Notes: generated by a model not told the origin, from the letters alone. Positions 46,325 to 55,028 are shown, counted from the stretch's first letter. The stretch: 64,000 nt of DNA from Candidatus Nitrosocaldaceae archaeon (GCA_026002835.1 BPGC01000002.1:1-64000), one strand, 5' to 3'. Numbers and translations: made by a program.

Positions 46325-46744
46325 ATGAGTCAGCCGAAATCATTAGGAAGTTTAAAGGAAGGTTCGTATATAGTAATAGATGGTGAGCCTTGCAGAATTG
46401 TATCATATGAGAAAAGCAAACCTGGAAAGCAGTAAAAACTGCCCAGAGAGCACGGTTCTGCAAAGGCTAGAGTAGTAGGCATAGGTATATTCGATAATGT
46501 TAGAAGGAGTATAGTATCTCCAGTAGATGCAAATGTAGAAGTTCCAATAATAGATAAGAGGAATGGACAAGTTATAGCTATTACTGATAATACTATTCAG
46601 ATAATGGATCTTGAGACATTTGAGACGTTTGAGACAAGTTCTATAGATGATGAGATTAGAGATAAGATAACACAAGGTGCTGAAGTGGAATATTGGAAGG
46701 TTATGGATAGAATAAAGGTTGTGAGAGTAAAAGGCAGTCAATAA
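46325..46744 (+). CDS. translation factor aIF5A, interrupted by a 21-nt intron (46325-46427 joined to 46449-46744)
   Basis: Read directly, the frame runs [20 protein letters not shown] to SKPGKQ and a TAA at 46433-46435. Removing 46428-46448 gives one clean frame of 132 residues and a stop at 46742-46744. Its centre becomes [20 protein letters not shown], the invariant hypusine loop of eIF5A, with hypusine lysine at residue 35. The second domain ([20 protein letters not shown] to [19 protein letters not shown]) is complete and of normal length. eIF5A relieves ribosome stalling, is modified by deoxyhypusine synthase and is essential in archaea, so a plain pseudogene is unlikely. The stretch 46405-46465 folds as described in the intron entry. 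Confidence 0.9.
46428..46448 (+). other. 21-nt bulge-helix-bulge intron splitting the hypusine codon
   Basis: Pairing seen: 46422-46425 (CTGG) with 46443-46446 (CCAG), a 4-bp central helix; bulge AAA at 46426-46428; inner stem 46429-46433 (GCAGT) with 46438-46442 (ACTGC) closed by loop AAAA; second bulge AGA at 46447-46449. That is the archaeal splicing-endonuclease pattern of 3-nt bulges around a 4-bp helix. Cutting each bulge after its second base removes 46428-46448 exactly and joins A to AG, recreating the AAG lysine codon. The outer helix is weak next to the bulge (C46421-G46450), but 46419-46422 can alternatively pair with 46454-46457. A phase-1 intron. Confidence 0.85.
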
Positions 46745-46780
46745 ACATAATTATTTATTATTTATTATCATAGTTATATT

Positions 46781-46846
46781 GATCCTGATGAGGTGATGGA
46801 AGAGCCGTCTGAAGTGATGATGAGGTTATTCCTATACTGAGGGATT
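46781..46846 (+). ncRNA. C/D box methylation-guide sRNA candidate
   Basis: Boxes occur in order: C-like TGATGA at 46786-46791, D' CTGA at 46809-46812, C' TGATGA at 46815-46820, and D CTGA at 46837-46840. The ends GATCC (46781-46785) and GGGATT (46841-46846) can pair, as in k-turn stems. Guide intervals of 16-17 nt lie upstream of D' (GGTGATGGAAGAGCCGT) and D (TGAGGTTATTCCTATA). The whole lies 36 bases after the aIF5A stop and overlaps the last codons of the TauE gene. The C box lacks the usual preceding purine. Targets were not searched. Confidence 0.5.
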
Positions 46847-47584
46847 AAAAACAGATATTATCATCCTTATAGCTATTGCTATCAATGCTAATGCTACTAG
46901 ATCCCTTAATAATCGTTCTTTGATCTTTAATGATATCTTCGCTCCAATCTGCGCTCCTAGAAACGTTCCTATGATCAATACTATTGCTAATATATAATCT
47001 GGATGCCCTAAATAAGCATGAGTTATCAAGCCAGATATTGACGATATTAATAGTATGAATTGTGATGTAGCGGTAGATATCTTTGCTGGCATCGCTAGCA
47101 AACCAATCATCAATGGCATATAGATGACTCCTCCTCCTATACCAAATAGACTTGATATAAAACCAGCAAAGAAACTAGCTAGATATGCTAATATTACTAG
47201 ATTTTTATTACTCTTAGTTATACCTCTCCTCTTTAGCATATAGATAGAGGTTCCTATCAATATTATTGCAAAATATAGTTTGAATGATTCTAATGATATT
47301 AGCGAAGATGTATATGCTCCTAATATACTTCCAGGAATAGCAAATATAGCAAATCTTAATCCTAGTCTATAATCTATCCTCTTCTGCTTTGCATATGCTA
47401 TTGTTGATGATGATGAGGTTGATAATACAGAGAAGAGGCTAGTACTAGCTATCTGGTTAGGAGTTATATTCATGAATGATAATGCTGGAACTATGATAAA
47501 ACCTCCTCCTAAACCTAGTAATGAACCTAGTAATCCAGCTATTAGGCTTACTATTGCTAATATTATAGTTATTAACTCTTCCAA
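46832..47584 (-). CDS. TauE/SafE-family anion exporter
   Basis: 250 residues, eight predicted membrane helices in two repeats. Each repeat opens with a glycine-rich signature: LGSLLGLGGGFIIVPALSFM (residues 18-37) and AGFISSLFGIGGGVIYMPLM (about 138-157). Family members move sulfite, sulfoacetate or other sulfur-containing organic anions. Two rhodanese genes elsewhere in the window hint at sulfur handling but are not linked to it. Confidence 0.88.
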   Translation of the reverse strand: MEELITIILAIVSLIAGLLGSLLGLGGGFIIVPALSFMNITPNQIASTSLFSVLSTSSSSTIAYAKQKRIDYRLGLRFAIFAIPGSILGAYTSSLISLESFKLYFAIILIGTSIYMLKRRGITKSNKNLVILAYLASFFAGFISSLFGIGGGVIYMPLMIGLLAMPAKISTATSQFILLISSISGLITHAYLGHPDYILAIVLIIGTFLGAQIGAKISLKIKERLLRDLVALALIAIAIRMIISVFNPSV

Positions 47585-47639
47585 TGCTCATAGTAGTATG
47601 TCAATGATTAATAAAGTTGAATTGTTTTCCAGCAATGTC

Positions 47640-48344
47640 TTAAAATACAGTTTTGATTATCTTTTCAACACCTTGTATAAGTTCGTCAACATCATCTTGT
47701 GTAGGTTCTTTTCCTTTTTTATGATCGCATAAATTTCTTAAATCTGCTAAATGTTGTATAAAGCGCCAATCCTTAACATCAATAACATCATTATCTTTTA
47801 ATAATTGATTAAAATCGTTAATAGTAGGATTTTTCTTCTTCATCTTTAGTTTATGATTTTCACATACTTTAGCTAAATGGCTTTCTAAAACTACACCAGC
47901 AATTGCACCAGCACCTCGTGCGAAACCTTTCTCGTTCAACTCTCTTGCAGCATCGAGCTCAGAATCGAACAAATCAGCTTGTAATACTTGCTTAATATCA
48001 AATAATGAACTTTCAAATCTCCGTCTAGCACCTTTAAGTATGCCTAGTTGGTTTGCAAACAATAATTTTGCACCATTTCCTATCTCATAAAAGGGACCCG
48101 TCCTACTGCCACTAATACGATTTCTAATTGAATCGGCATCTTTAGAATCATAATATCTCTTGAAATCATCAACTCTATCAGGTAAAACTATTTTAATTAA
48201 TGCCAATGCCTCGGTATACCATTCTTCATATTGATTTCTAAAATCTGCGAAGCCTTTATCCGATTCTAAAGCATCAAGCAATTTCTGTCCTTTATCTATT
48301 AATCTATCTATATCATTCTTGTATTTTTCTAGGTTTGATGCCAT
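47640..48344 (-). CDS. HEPN-like protein of unknown function
   Basis: 234 residues. The N-terminal half is helical (NDIDRLIDKGQKLLDALESD, WYTEALALIKIVLPDRVDDF). The C-terminal half contains KGFARGAGAIAGVVLESHLA and QHLADLRNLCDHKKGKEPTQ; the R-N-x3-H stretch matches the R-x(4-6)-H motif of HEPN RNases, as in DUF4145-type proteins. Such proteins are often toxins or abortive-infection factors, alone or beside a nucleotidyltransferase; none is seen here. It has a higher GC and alanine content than its neighbours and no operon partner. Confidence 0.6.
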   Translation of the reverse strand: MASNLEKYKNDIDRLIDKGQKLLDALESDKGFADFRNQYEEWYTEALALIKIVLPDRVDDFKRYYDSKDADSIRNRISGSRTGPFYEIGNGAKLLFANQLGILKGARRRFESSLFDIKQVLQADLFDSELDAARELNEKGFARGAGAIAGVVLESHLAKVCENHKLKMKKKNPTINDFNQLLKDNDVIDVKDWRFIQHLADLRNLCDHKKGKEPTQDDVDELIQGVEKIIKTVF

Positions 48345-48515
48345 ATATTTTTATTATCTGTTAGAATGATATAAATTAGTTTCTTAATTATTTCATAGTT
48401 CAATATATATATAACATATGCTTTTTTACGATCAAAAAGTTTATTTATTATATACGTGTATCCCAGCAATTACTCTCAGCAGAGTATATAAATAAAAGAT
48501 TCCAATCCATAAGCA

Positions 48516-49541
48516 TTGAGGATAATATTATTTGGCTTTGGAGTAGTAGGACAGAATCTAGCTAAACTATTCCTATCTAGAGGGGATGATCTCTATGCAA
48601 ATTATGGTATGAAGCCTAGGATAGTTGCAGTATTAGATAAGAAAGGATATGCTATATCGCAACTTGGTTTAGATCTAGAAAAGTTGTTAGAGGTTAAAAG
48701 AGTAAAAGGTTCGGTTCATGGGTATGAAGGAGCAGATAAGAAGGGTTTGAATGATGATCTGAACATAGATGAATTGTTAGCAAGTGTTGATGCTGAGTGT
48801 TTGGTAGAAGTAACTCCAACAAATCTAAAGACTGGTGAACCTTCATTATCATATATAACCTCAGCAATGAGGTATGGAAAGAATGTAGTTACCGCTAACA
48901 AAGGTCCATTAGCATTAGCATTCCCTTCTCTAATTGAATTAGCAGATTATAATAATGTAAAGTTAAAGTTTAGCGCTACAGTTGGAGGAGGCACTCCAAT
49001 CTTAGAGTTTGCTAAGCATTGTTTGAAAGGAGATAGTATAGCATCATTACGAGGTATATTGAATGGAACTACAAATTATATATTAACAAAGATGGAAGAA
49101 GGTTTAGAGTTTGAAGAAGCGTTAGAAGATGCTAGAGTTAAAGGATATGCTGAAGCAGATCCTAGTTTAGATATAGATGGCTATGATCCAGCTGCAAAGT
49201 TGGTTATAATGGCTAATTGGATCATGAATAGAAAGGTAACATTAAATGATGTAAAGTTCACTGGTATAAGAAATGTAAAGAGGGATGAGATAAAAAAGTT
49301 ATTAGATAGAGGATCGACAATAAAACTAATTGCAGAGTGTAATGAAGAGTTATCGGTAATGCCTAGAGAAGTTAATAAGGATGATCCGTTATGTGTAAAT
49401 GGAACGTTAAATGCTGTAACATTCTTATCAGAACATTCTGGAGAATTGACAATAATAGGAAGAGGTGCTGGAGGTATAGAGACTGCTAGTGCTATATTGA
49501 GAGATCTTATAGAGATAAGGGAGGAGTTAAGCAAGCATTGA
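48516..49541 (+). CDS. hom: homoserine dehydrogenase
   Basis: 341 residues, TTG start. The nucleotide site MRIILFGFGVVGQNLAKLFL is at the N-terminus. VEVTPTNLKTGEPSLSYI and VVTANKGPLALAFPSLIELA (NKG near residue 128) follow, then GGGTPILEFAKHCLKGDSIA, SLRGILNGTTNYILTKMEEG and DPSLDIDGYDPAAKLVIMAN, all conserved. It reduces aspartate semialdehyde to homoserine for threonine and methionine. No ACT domain is present. A TATA-like element GTATATAAATA lies about 27 bases upstream of the TTG, supporting a leaderless start. Confidence 0.93.
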   Translation: MRIILFGFGVVGQNLAKLFLSRGDDLYANYGMKPRIVAVLDKKGYAISQLGLDLEKLLEVKRVKGSVHGYEGADKKGLNDDLNIDELLASVDAECLVEVTPTNLKTGEPSLSYITSAMRYGKNVVTANKGPLALAFPSLIELADYNNVKLKFSATVGGGTPILEFAKHCLKGDSIASLRGILNGTTNYILTKMEEGLEFEEALEDARVKGYAEADPSLDIDGYDPAAKLVIMANWIMNRKVTLNDVKFTGIRNVKRDEIKKLLDRGSTIKLIAECNEELSVMPREVNKDDPLCVNGTLNAVTFLSEHSGELTIIGRGAGGIETASAILRDLIEIREELSKH

Positions 49542-50017
49542 AGAAGCAATACATATCTAAGAGTAATATAGTAGAGATAATAGAGGAAGCGAAGAGGTTA
49601 TGGAAGATCGACCTTCCTAAAGTAAAGAAGATGTTATCTATTGAACTTGATAAAGGTTATCTATTGATAAGCGATGATATTAAGATGATTAAGGTAAATA
49701 TCGATAATAAATATACATTGCTCCCATTCCTAGCAGATAAAGAATTGTTAGCAAAATTTCCTAGTATTGAAGTAGATATGGGAGCAGTAAAGGCTGTATG
49801 TAACGGAGCATCGATAATGAGACCTGGTATAGTTTCTATGGAACAATTCTCAAAAGATGATGTGGTTTGCATAAAGGATGAGAAGCATAAACAGTATCTA
49901 GCAGTAGGTATAGCATTGATGGATAGTAAAGAAGCAGAAGGTTTAGAGAAAGGACTTGTAATAAAGAATTTACATTATATTGGAGATAAATTCTGGGAAG
50001 TCTATAAAGAAGTTTAG
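49538..50017 (+). CDS. PUA-domain RNA-binding protein, MCT-1-like
   Basis: 159 residues, TTG start overlapping the hom stop. The N-terminal 75 residues carry a pre-PUA fold (LDKGYLLISDDIKMIKVNID, KYTLLPFLADKELLAKFPSI). The PUA domain follows: IEVDMGAVKAVCNGASIMRP (GAxxxxxxGAxvmrPG) and DDVVCIKDEKHKQYLAVGIA. Archaeal homologues of MCT-1/eIF2D work near the ribosome or in RNA modification. Translational coupling to hom is probably positional only. Confidence 0.85.
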   Translation: MKKQYISKSNIVEIIEEAKRLWKIDLPKVKKMLSIELDKGYLLISDDIKMIKVNIDNKYTLLPFLADKELLAKFPSIEVDMGAVKAVCNGASIMRPGIVSMEQFSKDDVVCIKDEKHKQYLAVGIALMDSKEAEGLEKGLVIKNLHYIGDKFWEVYKEV

Positions 50018-50021
50018 GTTA

Positions 50022-50627
50022 CTAGGATGTAAACTTTATGGACTCTTCCTTGCTTCCTTCTTTACTTATTATAAGCATATCAACCCCGTCTCCACTTGCT
50101 GCATCTCTTGCTATAGCTGCTCTTATAGCATTAATTGCTAAATCTCTAGCCTCTTGCTCGCTCATACCCTCTTTATATCTAGACTCTATAACTCCTATAG
50201 CCATCTCTGCTCCTGTTCCAGCTGCTGCATATACATCTGGCAATATTGAGCCAAGTGGATCTAATGTATAGATAACTGGCTTCTCATTTATTCCTCCAAT
50301 AATTATCTGTGTTAATAATGGGAAATATCTTCGCTCAAATAATACTACAGATACCATCTTTGCTACGGAATTTGGAGGAACTTCCCTCTTTATCTCTAAC
50401 GCTCTTAACTTTGCGAATGATTCTATCTGTCTCATAAGTATCTGCATATCTGCAATCATACCAGCACATGCTGCCCCTACTTTGTTTGTAAGTTTGAATG
50501 TCTTCTTTGCTGTTTTGCTCATGACATAATTGCCTAACGATATCCTCTTCTCCGCTGCTAACACAACTCCGTCATTAAATGTTATTCCTACTGCAGTTGC
50601 ACCAGCAATGAATTGTTCAAATGCCAT
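50022..50627 (-). CDS. psmB: proteasome beta subunit
   Basis: 201 residues. The prosequence MAFEQFIAGA is cut before threonine 11 (TAVGITFNDGVVLAAEKRIS), the catalytic nucleophile, with Lys at the conserved AEKR. KVGAACAGMIADMQILMRQI and AAAGTGAEMAIGVIESRYKE complete the active fold, and ARDAASGDGVDMLIISKEG is the C-terminal region. It assembles with alpha subunits into the 20S core. The alpha gene is absent from the window. It lies downstream of the exosome-L37Ae operon on the same strand. Confidence 0.94.
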   Translation of the reverse strand: MAFEQFIAGATAVGITFNDGVVLAAEKRISLGNYVMSKTAKKTFKLTNKVGAACAGMIADMQILMRQIESFAKLRALEIKREVPPNSVAKMVSVVLFERRYFPLLTQIIIGGINEKPVIYTLDPLGSILPDVYAAAGTGAEMAIGVIESRYKEGMSEQEARDLAINAIRAAIARDAASGDGVDMLIISKEGSKEESIKFTS

Positions 50628-50738
50628 GCTTCTACTTTAGAAGATAGTTAAATTTAGTCTTTTCTATTTCTCATCTATAATTCGAAGATAACTATTACAT
50701 GATTTAATATTTAACAATTAAAATAATTTATGGATTTA

Positions 50739-50969
50739 TTAAGCATGCTTAGATGCTATATCATATGCTCCTCCAGCAATGGTATAATTACATTTATAGC
50801 ATCTCCATATTCCTATAGCTTCTCTCTTGAACCTTATAGAACCGCACTTTGGACATGTCCTCTTCTTCTTTAACAATTTGTAAATGCTAGCATACCTTCT
50901 TCTTAGAGTCGCTCCATACTTTGCTCCTAATCCTTTTAATTGCTCTTTAGTCTTCTTTCGCTTCACCAT
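50739..50969 (-). CDS. rpl37ae: ribosomal protein L37Ae
   Basis: 76 residues from ATG at 50969, inside the end of rrp42 (23-base overlap); an earlier ATG at 50978 is open but would add residues not typical of the family. [20 protein letters not shown] is the basic start. The zinc site CPKCGSIRFKREAIGIWRCY and KCNYTIAGGAYDI has four cysteines. It belongs to the large ribosomal subunit. The gene is last in the SBDS-rrp4-rrp41-rrp42 operon. Confidence 0.92.
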   Translation of the reverse strand: MVKRKKTKEQLKGLGAKYGATLRRRYASIYKLLKKKRTCPKCGSIRFKREAIGIWRCYKCNYTIAGGAYDIASKHA

Positions 50970-51792
50970 AAGCAACACCTTTGATTATCTCCCTTATATC
51001 TTCACTCTTATTTATCGCTAGATCTACCATATATTTAACCTGTTCTGGAGAGAATGTTCCAGAGCCTCCCTTCTGAACAGCACATACATTATGCTCATTA
51101 TCCACAGTCATCGTAGTTCTAGCATCCATACATGATTCTTCTTCAGCAGTTGGATCCACAATGATAGCATCTCCTATCCTTGCCATTGTTATAGATATTG
51201 GTATAGTATTGACTGGTAAAGGCATATACTCATCTCTCTTGACTATCTCATCACCTTCTAACTCATATTTTGGAATCTTTGATGTTAGCAATGCAGATAC
51301 AACTGCGTATGATGTGGCATCAAATAGATTACCATCAACATTTAATACACTAACATCAACAAATACAGCATAAACCTTTTCCCCTGGTTTTATAACTAAT
51401 TCTTTAAGATTTATCATCTCCGACTCTCTAATACCTCTATCAACAACTCTTGCTAACTCTATTGCATTCTCATCTGGTGGACCTGGTTCTGCATATGCTG
51501 ATGCTAGTGGTAATACCTCGGCATTACATATCAACAAACCTTTATCTGGCATATCTGGAAATGGTCTATCTATCTCAACTTTAACTCCAGCAATAACTTG
51601 AGTATTCCCTAAACTTACTAATGCTGAACCTTCTGCTTTCTTTATAAGATCTGTCTCTATCTTCAACTCTCTATAATCACTTAGGCTTCTACCATCTAAC
51701 CTTCGCTCTATCTTCAACAATTCATCCATCTGTTCCTTCCTTAAATGTTCTAGAATTATGCTACTCTTCCTATTCATCCTCTTCACCTCCAA
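50947..51792 (-). CDS. rrp42: exosome subunit Rrp42
   Basis: 281 residues of the RNase PH fold. [20 protein letters not shown] opens the domain, [20 protein letters not shown] follows, and [20 protein letters not shown] and [20 protein letters not shown] lie in the C-terminal half. Rrp42 is inactive itself but pairs with Rrp41 to build the hexameric ring. It overlaps rrp41 (23 bases) and L37Ae (23 bases). Confidence 0.94.
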   Translation of the reverse strand: MEVKRMNRKSSIILEHLRKEQMDELLKIERRLDGRSLSDYRELKIETDLIKKAEGSALVSLGNTQVIAGVKVEIDRPFPDMPDKGLLICNAEVLPLASAYAEPGPPDENAIELARVVDRGIRESEMINLKELVIKPGEKVYAVFVDVSVLNVDGNLFDATSYAVVSALLTSKIPKYELEGDEIVKRDEYMPLPVNTIPISITMARIGDAIIVDPTAEEESCMDARTTMTVDNEHNVCAVQKGGSGTFSPEQVKYMVDLAINKSEDIREIIKGVAYGEAKED

Positions 51793-52486
51793 AGTATTTT
51801 CTTCTCAATGCTGCTTTCTGTATCTCATATACTTGCATACATCCTTTTAAAGCCATATCTAAGCATTCATAATATTCATCCTTACTCAATTTACCATCAA
51901 CTTGCATCAATGATATCTGTTTTAGATTTGGAAGATATGCTATAGGCATGTCAGCTTGTCCTTCTTTATCTTCAATATCGCTAATATCTAATACTATTGT
52001 ATCATCAACCTTTCCAGCTGCACAAGCACTAACCATATCTCTCATATTTATTCCAGCATCCGCTAATGCTACAGAAGCAGCAGTTATACCAGCACATCTA
52101 GAGCCTCCATCAGATTGTAATACCTCAATATATACATCTATAGCAGTCCTAGGATAATCCTCCAATATCAATGCTGGTTCCAATGCTTCTCTAGTAACCT
52201 TACTTATCTCTATCTCTCTTCTAGAAGGAGCAGGGTTCTTCCTCTCTTCTACTGAGAATGGAGACATATGGTATCTGCATCTCAATGTTGCTCTATCTGG
52301 TAATTCCATATGCTTAGGATGAACTTCTTTGGGACCATAAACTGCGACTACAATCTTGTTATTGCCAAACTCTATATATGCAGAACCATCTGCATTCTTT
52401 AATACTCCAACATCTATCTTTACTGGCCTCAATTCATCTATCCTTCTTCCATCAACTCTTATACCTTCATTTATCAATTTACTCAT
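51770..52486 (-). CDS. rrp41: exosome subunit Rrp41 (catalytic)
   Basis: 238 residues. [20 protein letters not shown], then [20 protein letters not shown] and [20 protein letters not shown], where phosphate and RNA bind, and [20 protein letters not shown] with the catalytic aspartates near residues 183-189. It degrades RNA 3' to 5' with phosphate or adds tails with nucleoside diphosphates. Its start overlaps the rrp4 stop by four bases. Confidence 0.95.
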   Translation of the reverse strand: MSKLINEGIRVDGRRIDELRPVKIDVGVLKNADGSAYIEFGNNKIVVAVYGPKEVHPKHMELPDRATLRCRYHMSPFSVEERKNPAPSRREIEISKVTREALEPALILEDYPRTAIDVYIEVLQSDGGSRCAGITAASVALADAGINMRDMVSACAAGKVDDTIVLDISDIEDKEGQADMPIAYLPNLKQISLMQVDGKLSKDEYYECLDMALKGCMQVYEIQKAALRRKYFGGEEDE

Positions 52487-53172
52487 TCTATCTCACCTCT
52501 CTCTTTCTCAAGCATCTCTTTTATTCGTTGGGTTAGATTTGCTGTATGAGCCTCTTCTTCTATAGTCTTTATAGCCTTGATGGTTAATAACACAGCATCT
52601 TCGCTAGGTCCAGATACTACTATTATACCATTCTGTCCAACTATTATACTACATTTTGTTGCTTGCTCTATAGTCTGTATCATAGAACCTCTCTTGCCTA
52701 TTAACCTAGGAACTTTAGTTGGAGATATCTTTACTACTTCTCCTTCCTTTATCTTTCCTAAATCCTTATCTGCTACTGTTAGTAATGGATCTCTAGTTCT
52801 ATCAAATGCTGCTATTCTACATGCTATAAGATCTCCAATATTAAACTTTTTCTTCATATCATCCCTTGAAGGATTGAAATCTTTATCAAATACATCTTGT
52901 GCTGGAAGATGTCCAGAGAAGCATGAGTTTATATCAACCTCCCATGCTAATGCTGATTGTCCAATTATCTTACCAATTACTAGATCACCAACTCTTGGTA
53001 TGTATATACCAGATAATGGTATAACCTTAACACCATCCTTAGATATCTCTGCTATCCCAATCCTAGTTGAGTGTATAGCATCGCCAATCTTTGTTACATT
53101 CGATAATAATCTATAATTTCCTTCAGTTATATAATCTCCTGGTAATACATACTTTCTCTTAACTTCGCTCAT
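52483..53172 (-). CDS. rrp4: exosome RNA-binding subunit Rrp4
   Basis: 229 residues. Residues 1-60 are the N-terminal beta domain ([20 protein letters not shown]), residues 65-140 an S1 domain ([20 protein letters not shown]) and residues 145-225 a KH domain with [20 protein letters not shown] (GKRG loop). Rrp4 caps the exosome ring and guides RNA into it. Overlaps the SBDS gene stop by four bases. Confidence 0.94.
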   Translation of the reverse strand: MSEVKRKYVLPGDYITEGNYRLLSNVTKIGDAIHSTRIGIAEISKDGVKVIPLSGIYIPRVGDLVIGKIIGQSALAWEVDINSCFSGHLPAQDVFDKDFNPSRDDMKKKFNIGDLIACRIAAFDRTRDPLLTVADKDLGKIKEGEVVKISPTKVPRLIGKRGSMIQTIEQATKCSIIVGQNGIIVVSGPSEDAVLLTIKAIKTIEEEAHTANLTQRIKEMLEKERGEIE

Positions 53173-53858
53173 CTAATCACCTTTGCTTGTACATTACCTT
53201 TTGTTACATTTCCTAACTTATCCATCAATATAGATTGCATAGCAGCTGGTATTTCAACTATTGCTTTTAGAGAACCATCTGCCTGCCATTCCTCATTCTT
53301 CAATTCTCCCATACTTTTTAATACGCTATATGATTGTGCAGCGAATTGTGGAGGGATTATTATAACAATCTTAACATTCTCTGCTTTTAATGGTAATACT
53401 TTTCTTAATTTCTCTATAATATCTTTTGCTTGCTCCTCAGCACTCTTGAATGGATCTATGGACACTCTACACTCTTCTAATGCTTGTTCTATCCTTAATG
53501 GTGGATGAGGAAGGTTGGTTCTCGGATCTACAAAACCTCTTGATATTATTGTTACTATCTTCTTCCTCTTCTCCTCGGTTAGTCTCTTCCTCTGTTCTGC
53601 AGTTAAGTTAAGATCTCCTCTCTCTAATATTATTCTAGCAGCTTCAAAAGGATCGCTAGTATTAAGATATTTCTGTAATTTGTCCTTAGATACTCTAGTA
53701 CCTTTATTAGCATCTGAATAGATCTCATCTGATACTAAGATATTGCTTATATCTCTCTTCTTTCCCATCTTATAATCTAATGCTAGATCTGGTTTTACTA
53801 GTATCTCTAACTTTTCTCCATCTACTATTAGTCTAACTATTGTGAATTTCGATGCCAT
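53169..53858 (-). CDS. SBDS/Sdo1 ribosome maturation protein
   Basis: 229 residues in three domains: an N-terminal FYSH domain (RLIVDGEKLEILVKPDLALD), a central helical domain (LTEEKRKKIVTIISRGFVDP, PRTNLPHPPLRIEQALEECR) and a C-terminal ferredoxin-like domain (LKAENVKIVIIIPPQFAAQS). SBDS helps release eIF6 from the large subunit. In many archaea psmA precedes it; here the divergent region before rpoD does. This is the first gene of the exosome operon. Confidence 0.94.
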   Translation of the reverse strand: MASKFTIVRLIVDGEKLEILVKPDLALDYKMGKKRDISNILVSDEIYSDANKGTRVSKDKLQKYLNTSDPFEAARIILERGDLNLTAEQRKRLTEEKRKKIVTIISRGFVDPRTNLPHPPLRIEQALEECRVSIDPFKSAEEQAKDIIEKLRKVLPLKAENVKIVIIIPPQFAAQSYSVLKSMGELKNEEWQADGSLKAIVEIPAAMQSILMDKLGNVTKGNVQAKVIR

Positions 53859-54010
53859 ATGTCTTATTATAAATTAATGCATATATATTTTGAAGGTTTA
53901 TATCTGTTAGAAGATATATTTATCTAAATTGTTATATCAATAATGTATGAGATATAAGAGCTTATTAAAGTAGCAAGATCATTAGAATAACTTCGCTACA
54001 TTTTTAAGTG

Positions 54011-54020
54011 GTATAAAAGT
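54011..54020 (+). promoter_or_regulatory. TATA box of the rpoD operon
   Basis: GTATAAAAGT is centred about 20-24 bases before the ATG at 54035, so the transcript should be leaderless or nearly so. Confidence 0.55.
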
Positions 54021-54034
54021 CATTTCTATAACAT

Positions 54035-54703
54035 ATGGTATCTATAGATATACTTGATGTATCAGAGAATACAATATCAGTAAAATTCGTAGGTTTTCCT
54101 AGACAATATGTTAATGCATTAAGAAGGATAGCTATAAGCGAAGTTCCCATTATGGCTATTGATGATGTTGTTATGCATTATAACTCATCAGCGATGCATG
54201 ATGAGGCTTTGGTTCATAGAATAGGTTTAATTCCATTAAGAACAGAATTGAATAGATTCGTAAAGGCTGAAGAATGCTCATGTAAGAGTAGTCTAGGATG
54301 TCCTAATTGTAGAGTCATGCTTTATCTAGATGTAGAGGCTATAGATAAGCCAAGGCAAGTTTTATCTTCTGATCTGATATCTGAAGATGATATAGTAAAG
54401 CCTATCAATCCTAACATACCAATTGTCGTTTTAGCAACTGGTCAAAAGGTTAAGATTGAAGCATATGCCAGGCTAGGAACTGGTAAGATGCATGCTAAAT
54501 GGCAACCAGTTTCAGTAGCAGTTCTAAAAGAAGGAGATAAACCAGAGGAATTCATATTAACATTAGAGTCAGTTGGCTCTTTAACTGCTACTGAGATATT
54601 ATTAGAAAGCATAAGAGTTTTATCTGAGAAGCTGAGAAGGTTTAGTGAGAAGATAACAAAATTGAAAGAGGAGAAAGAGTATGCAGAATCCAGTCTTAAT
54701 TGA
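54035..54703 (+). CDS. rpoD: DNA-directed RNA polymerase subunit D (Rpo3)
   Basis: 222 residues. SVKFVGFPRQYVNALRRIAI is the alpha-motif and GLIPLRTELNRFVKAEECSC leads into the insertion. A cysteine-rich patch (CSCKSSLGCPNCR) near residue 88 could bind zinc or a cluster; the 4Fe-4S ferredoxin-like insertion found in some archaeal D subunits is not present. LESVGSLTATEILLESIRVL is near the C-terminus. D pairs with L to nucleate polymerase assembly. It overlaps L18e by 23 bases. Confidence 0.95.
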   Translation: MVSIDILDVSENTISVKFVGFPRQYVNALRRIAISEVPIMAIDDVVMHYNSSAMHDEALVHRIGLIPLRTELNRFVKAEECSCKSSLGCPNCRVMLYLDVEAIDKPRQVLSSDLISEDDIVKPINPNIPIVVLATGQKVKIEAYARLGTGKMHAKWQPVSVAVLKEGDKPEEFILTLESVGSLTATEILLESIRVLSEKLRRFSEKITKLKEEKEYAESSLN

Positions 54704-55028
54704 TACAATACAAAAGTTAAAGGTTGCTAGCAAGAGCAATAACGTTAAGATATGGTTAGCAGTTGCTAGAATGTTAGAAAGATCCAGATCAAGAAGGGTT
54801 GAGGTTAATATAGATAGGATAGCAAGATATACTAAAGATGGTTCTAAGGTAGTAGTACCAGGTAAAGTATTAGCAAAAGGCAATATAGATCATAAGATAG
54901 AGTTAGCAGCGTTTGCTATATCAGAGGCAGCAGCAAGAAAGATTAAAGAGGCTGGAGGTATGATTCTAACATTAGAAGAGATGGCAAATAAATACCCAGA
55001 TGGTAAGGAGGTTATGATAATTGGCTAG
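54681..55028 (+). CDS. rpl18e: ribosomal protein L18e
   Basis: 115 residues. VWLAVARMLERSRSRRVEVN is matched by IWLAVARMLERSRSRRVEVN here, then RIARYTKDGSKVVVPGKVLA and IAAFAISEAAARKIKEAGG-like ELAAFAISEAAARKIKEAGG. These are characteristic of L18e/L15p fold. It lies in the rpoD-rpl13-rps9 operon and overlaps the next gene by eight bases. Confidence 0.94.
   Translation: MQNPVLIDTIQKLKVASKSNNVKIWLAVARMLERSRSRRVEVNIDRIARYTKDGSKVVVPGKVLAKGNIDHKIELAAFAISEAAARKIKEAGGMILTLEEMANKYPDGKEVMIIG

Noticed and set aside
46433..46435. The TAA inside aIF5A as a recoded or read-through stop
   Set aside because: Pyrrolysine uses TAG and selenocysteine TGA. Read-through would also place seven foreign residues straight after the hypusine lysine, which no aIF5A tolerates. 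The intron model restores the family sequence exactly.
46403..46741. A minus-strand open frame opposite aIF5A
   Set aside because: The plus-strand spliced product is a clear aIF5A. The antisense frame is just a shadow of a gene with AT-rich codons.
48420..48515. A possible tRNA or structured RNA before homoserine dehydrogenase
   Set aside because: No T-loop (GGTTC-type) motif or cloverleaf could be formed. The run is a promoter region with a TATA box. I found no tRNA or rRNA gene in the window.
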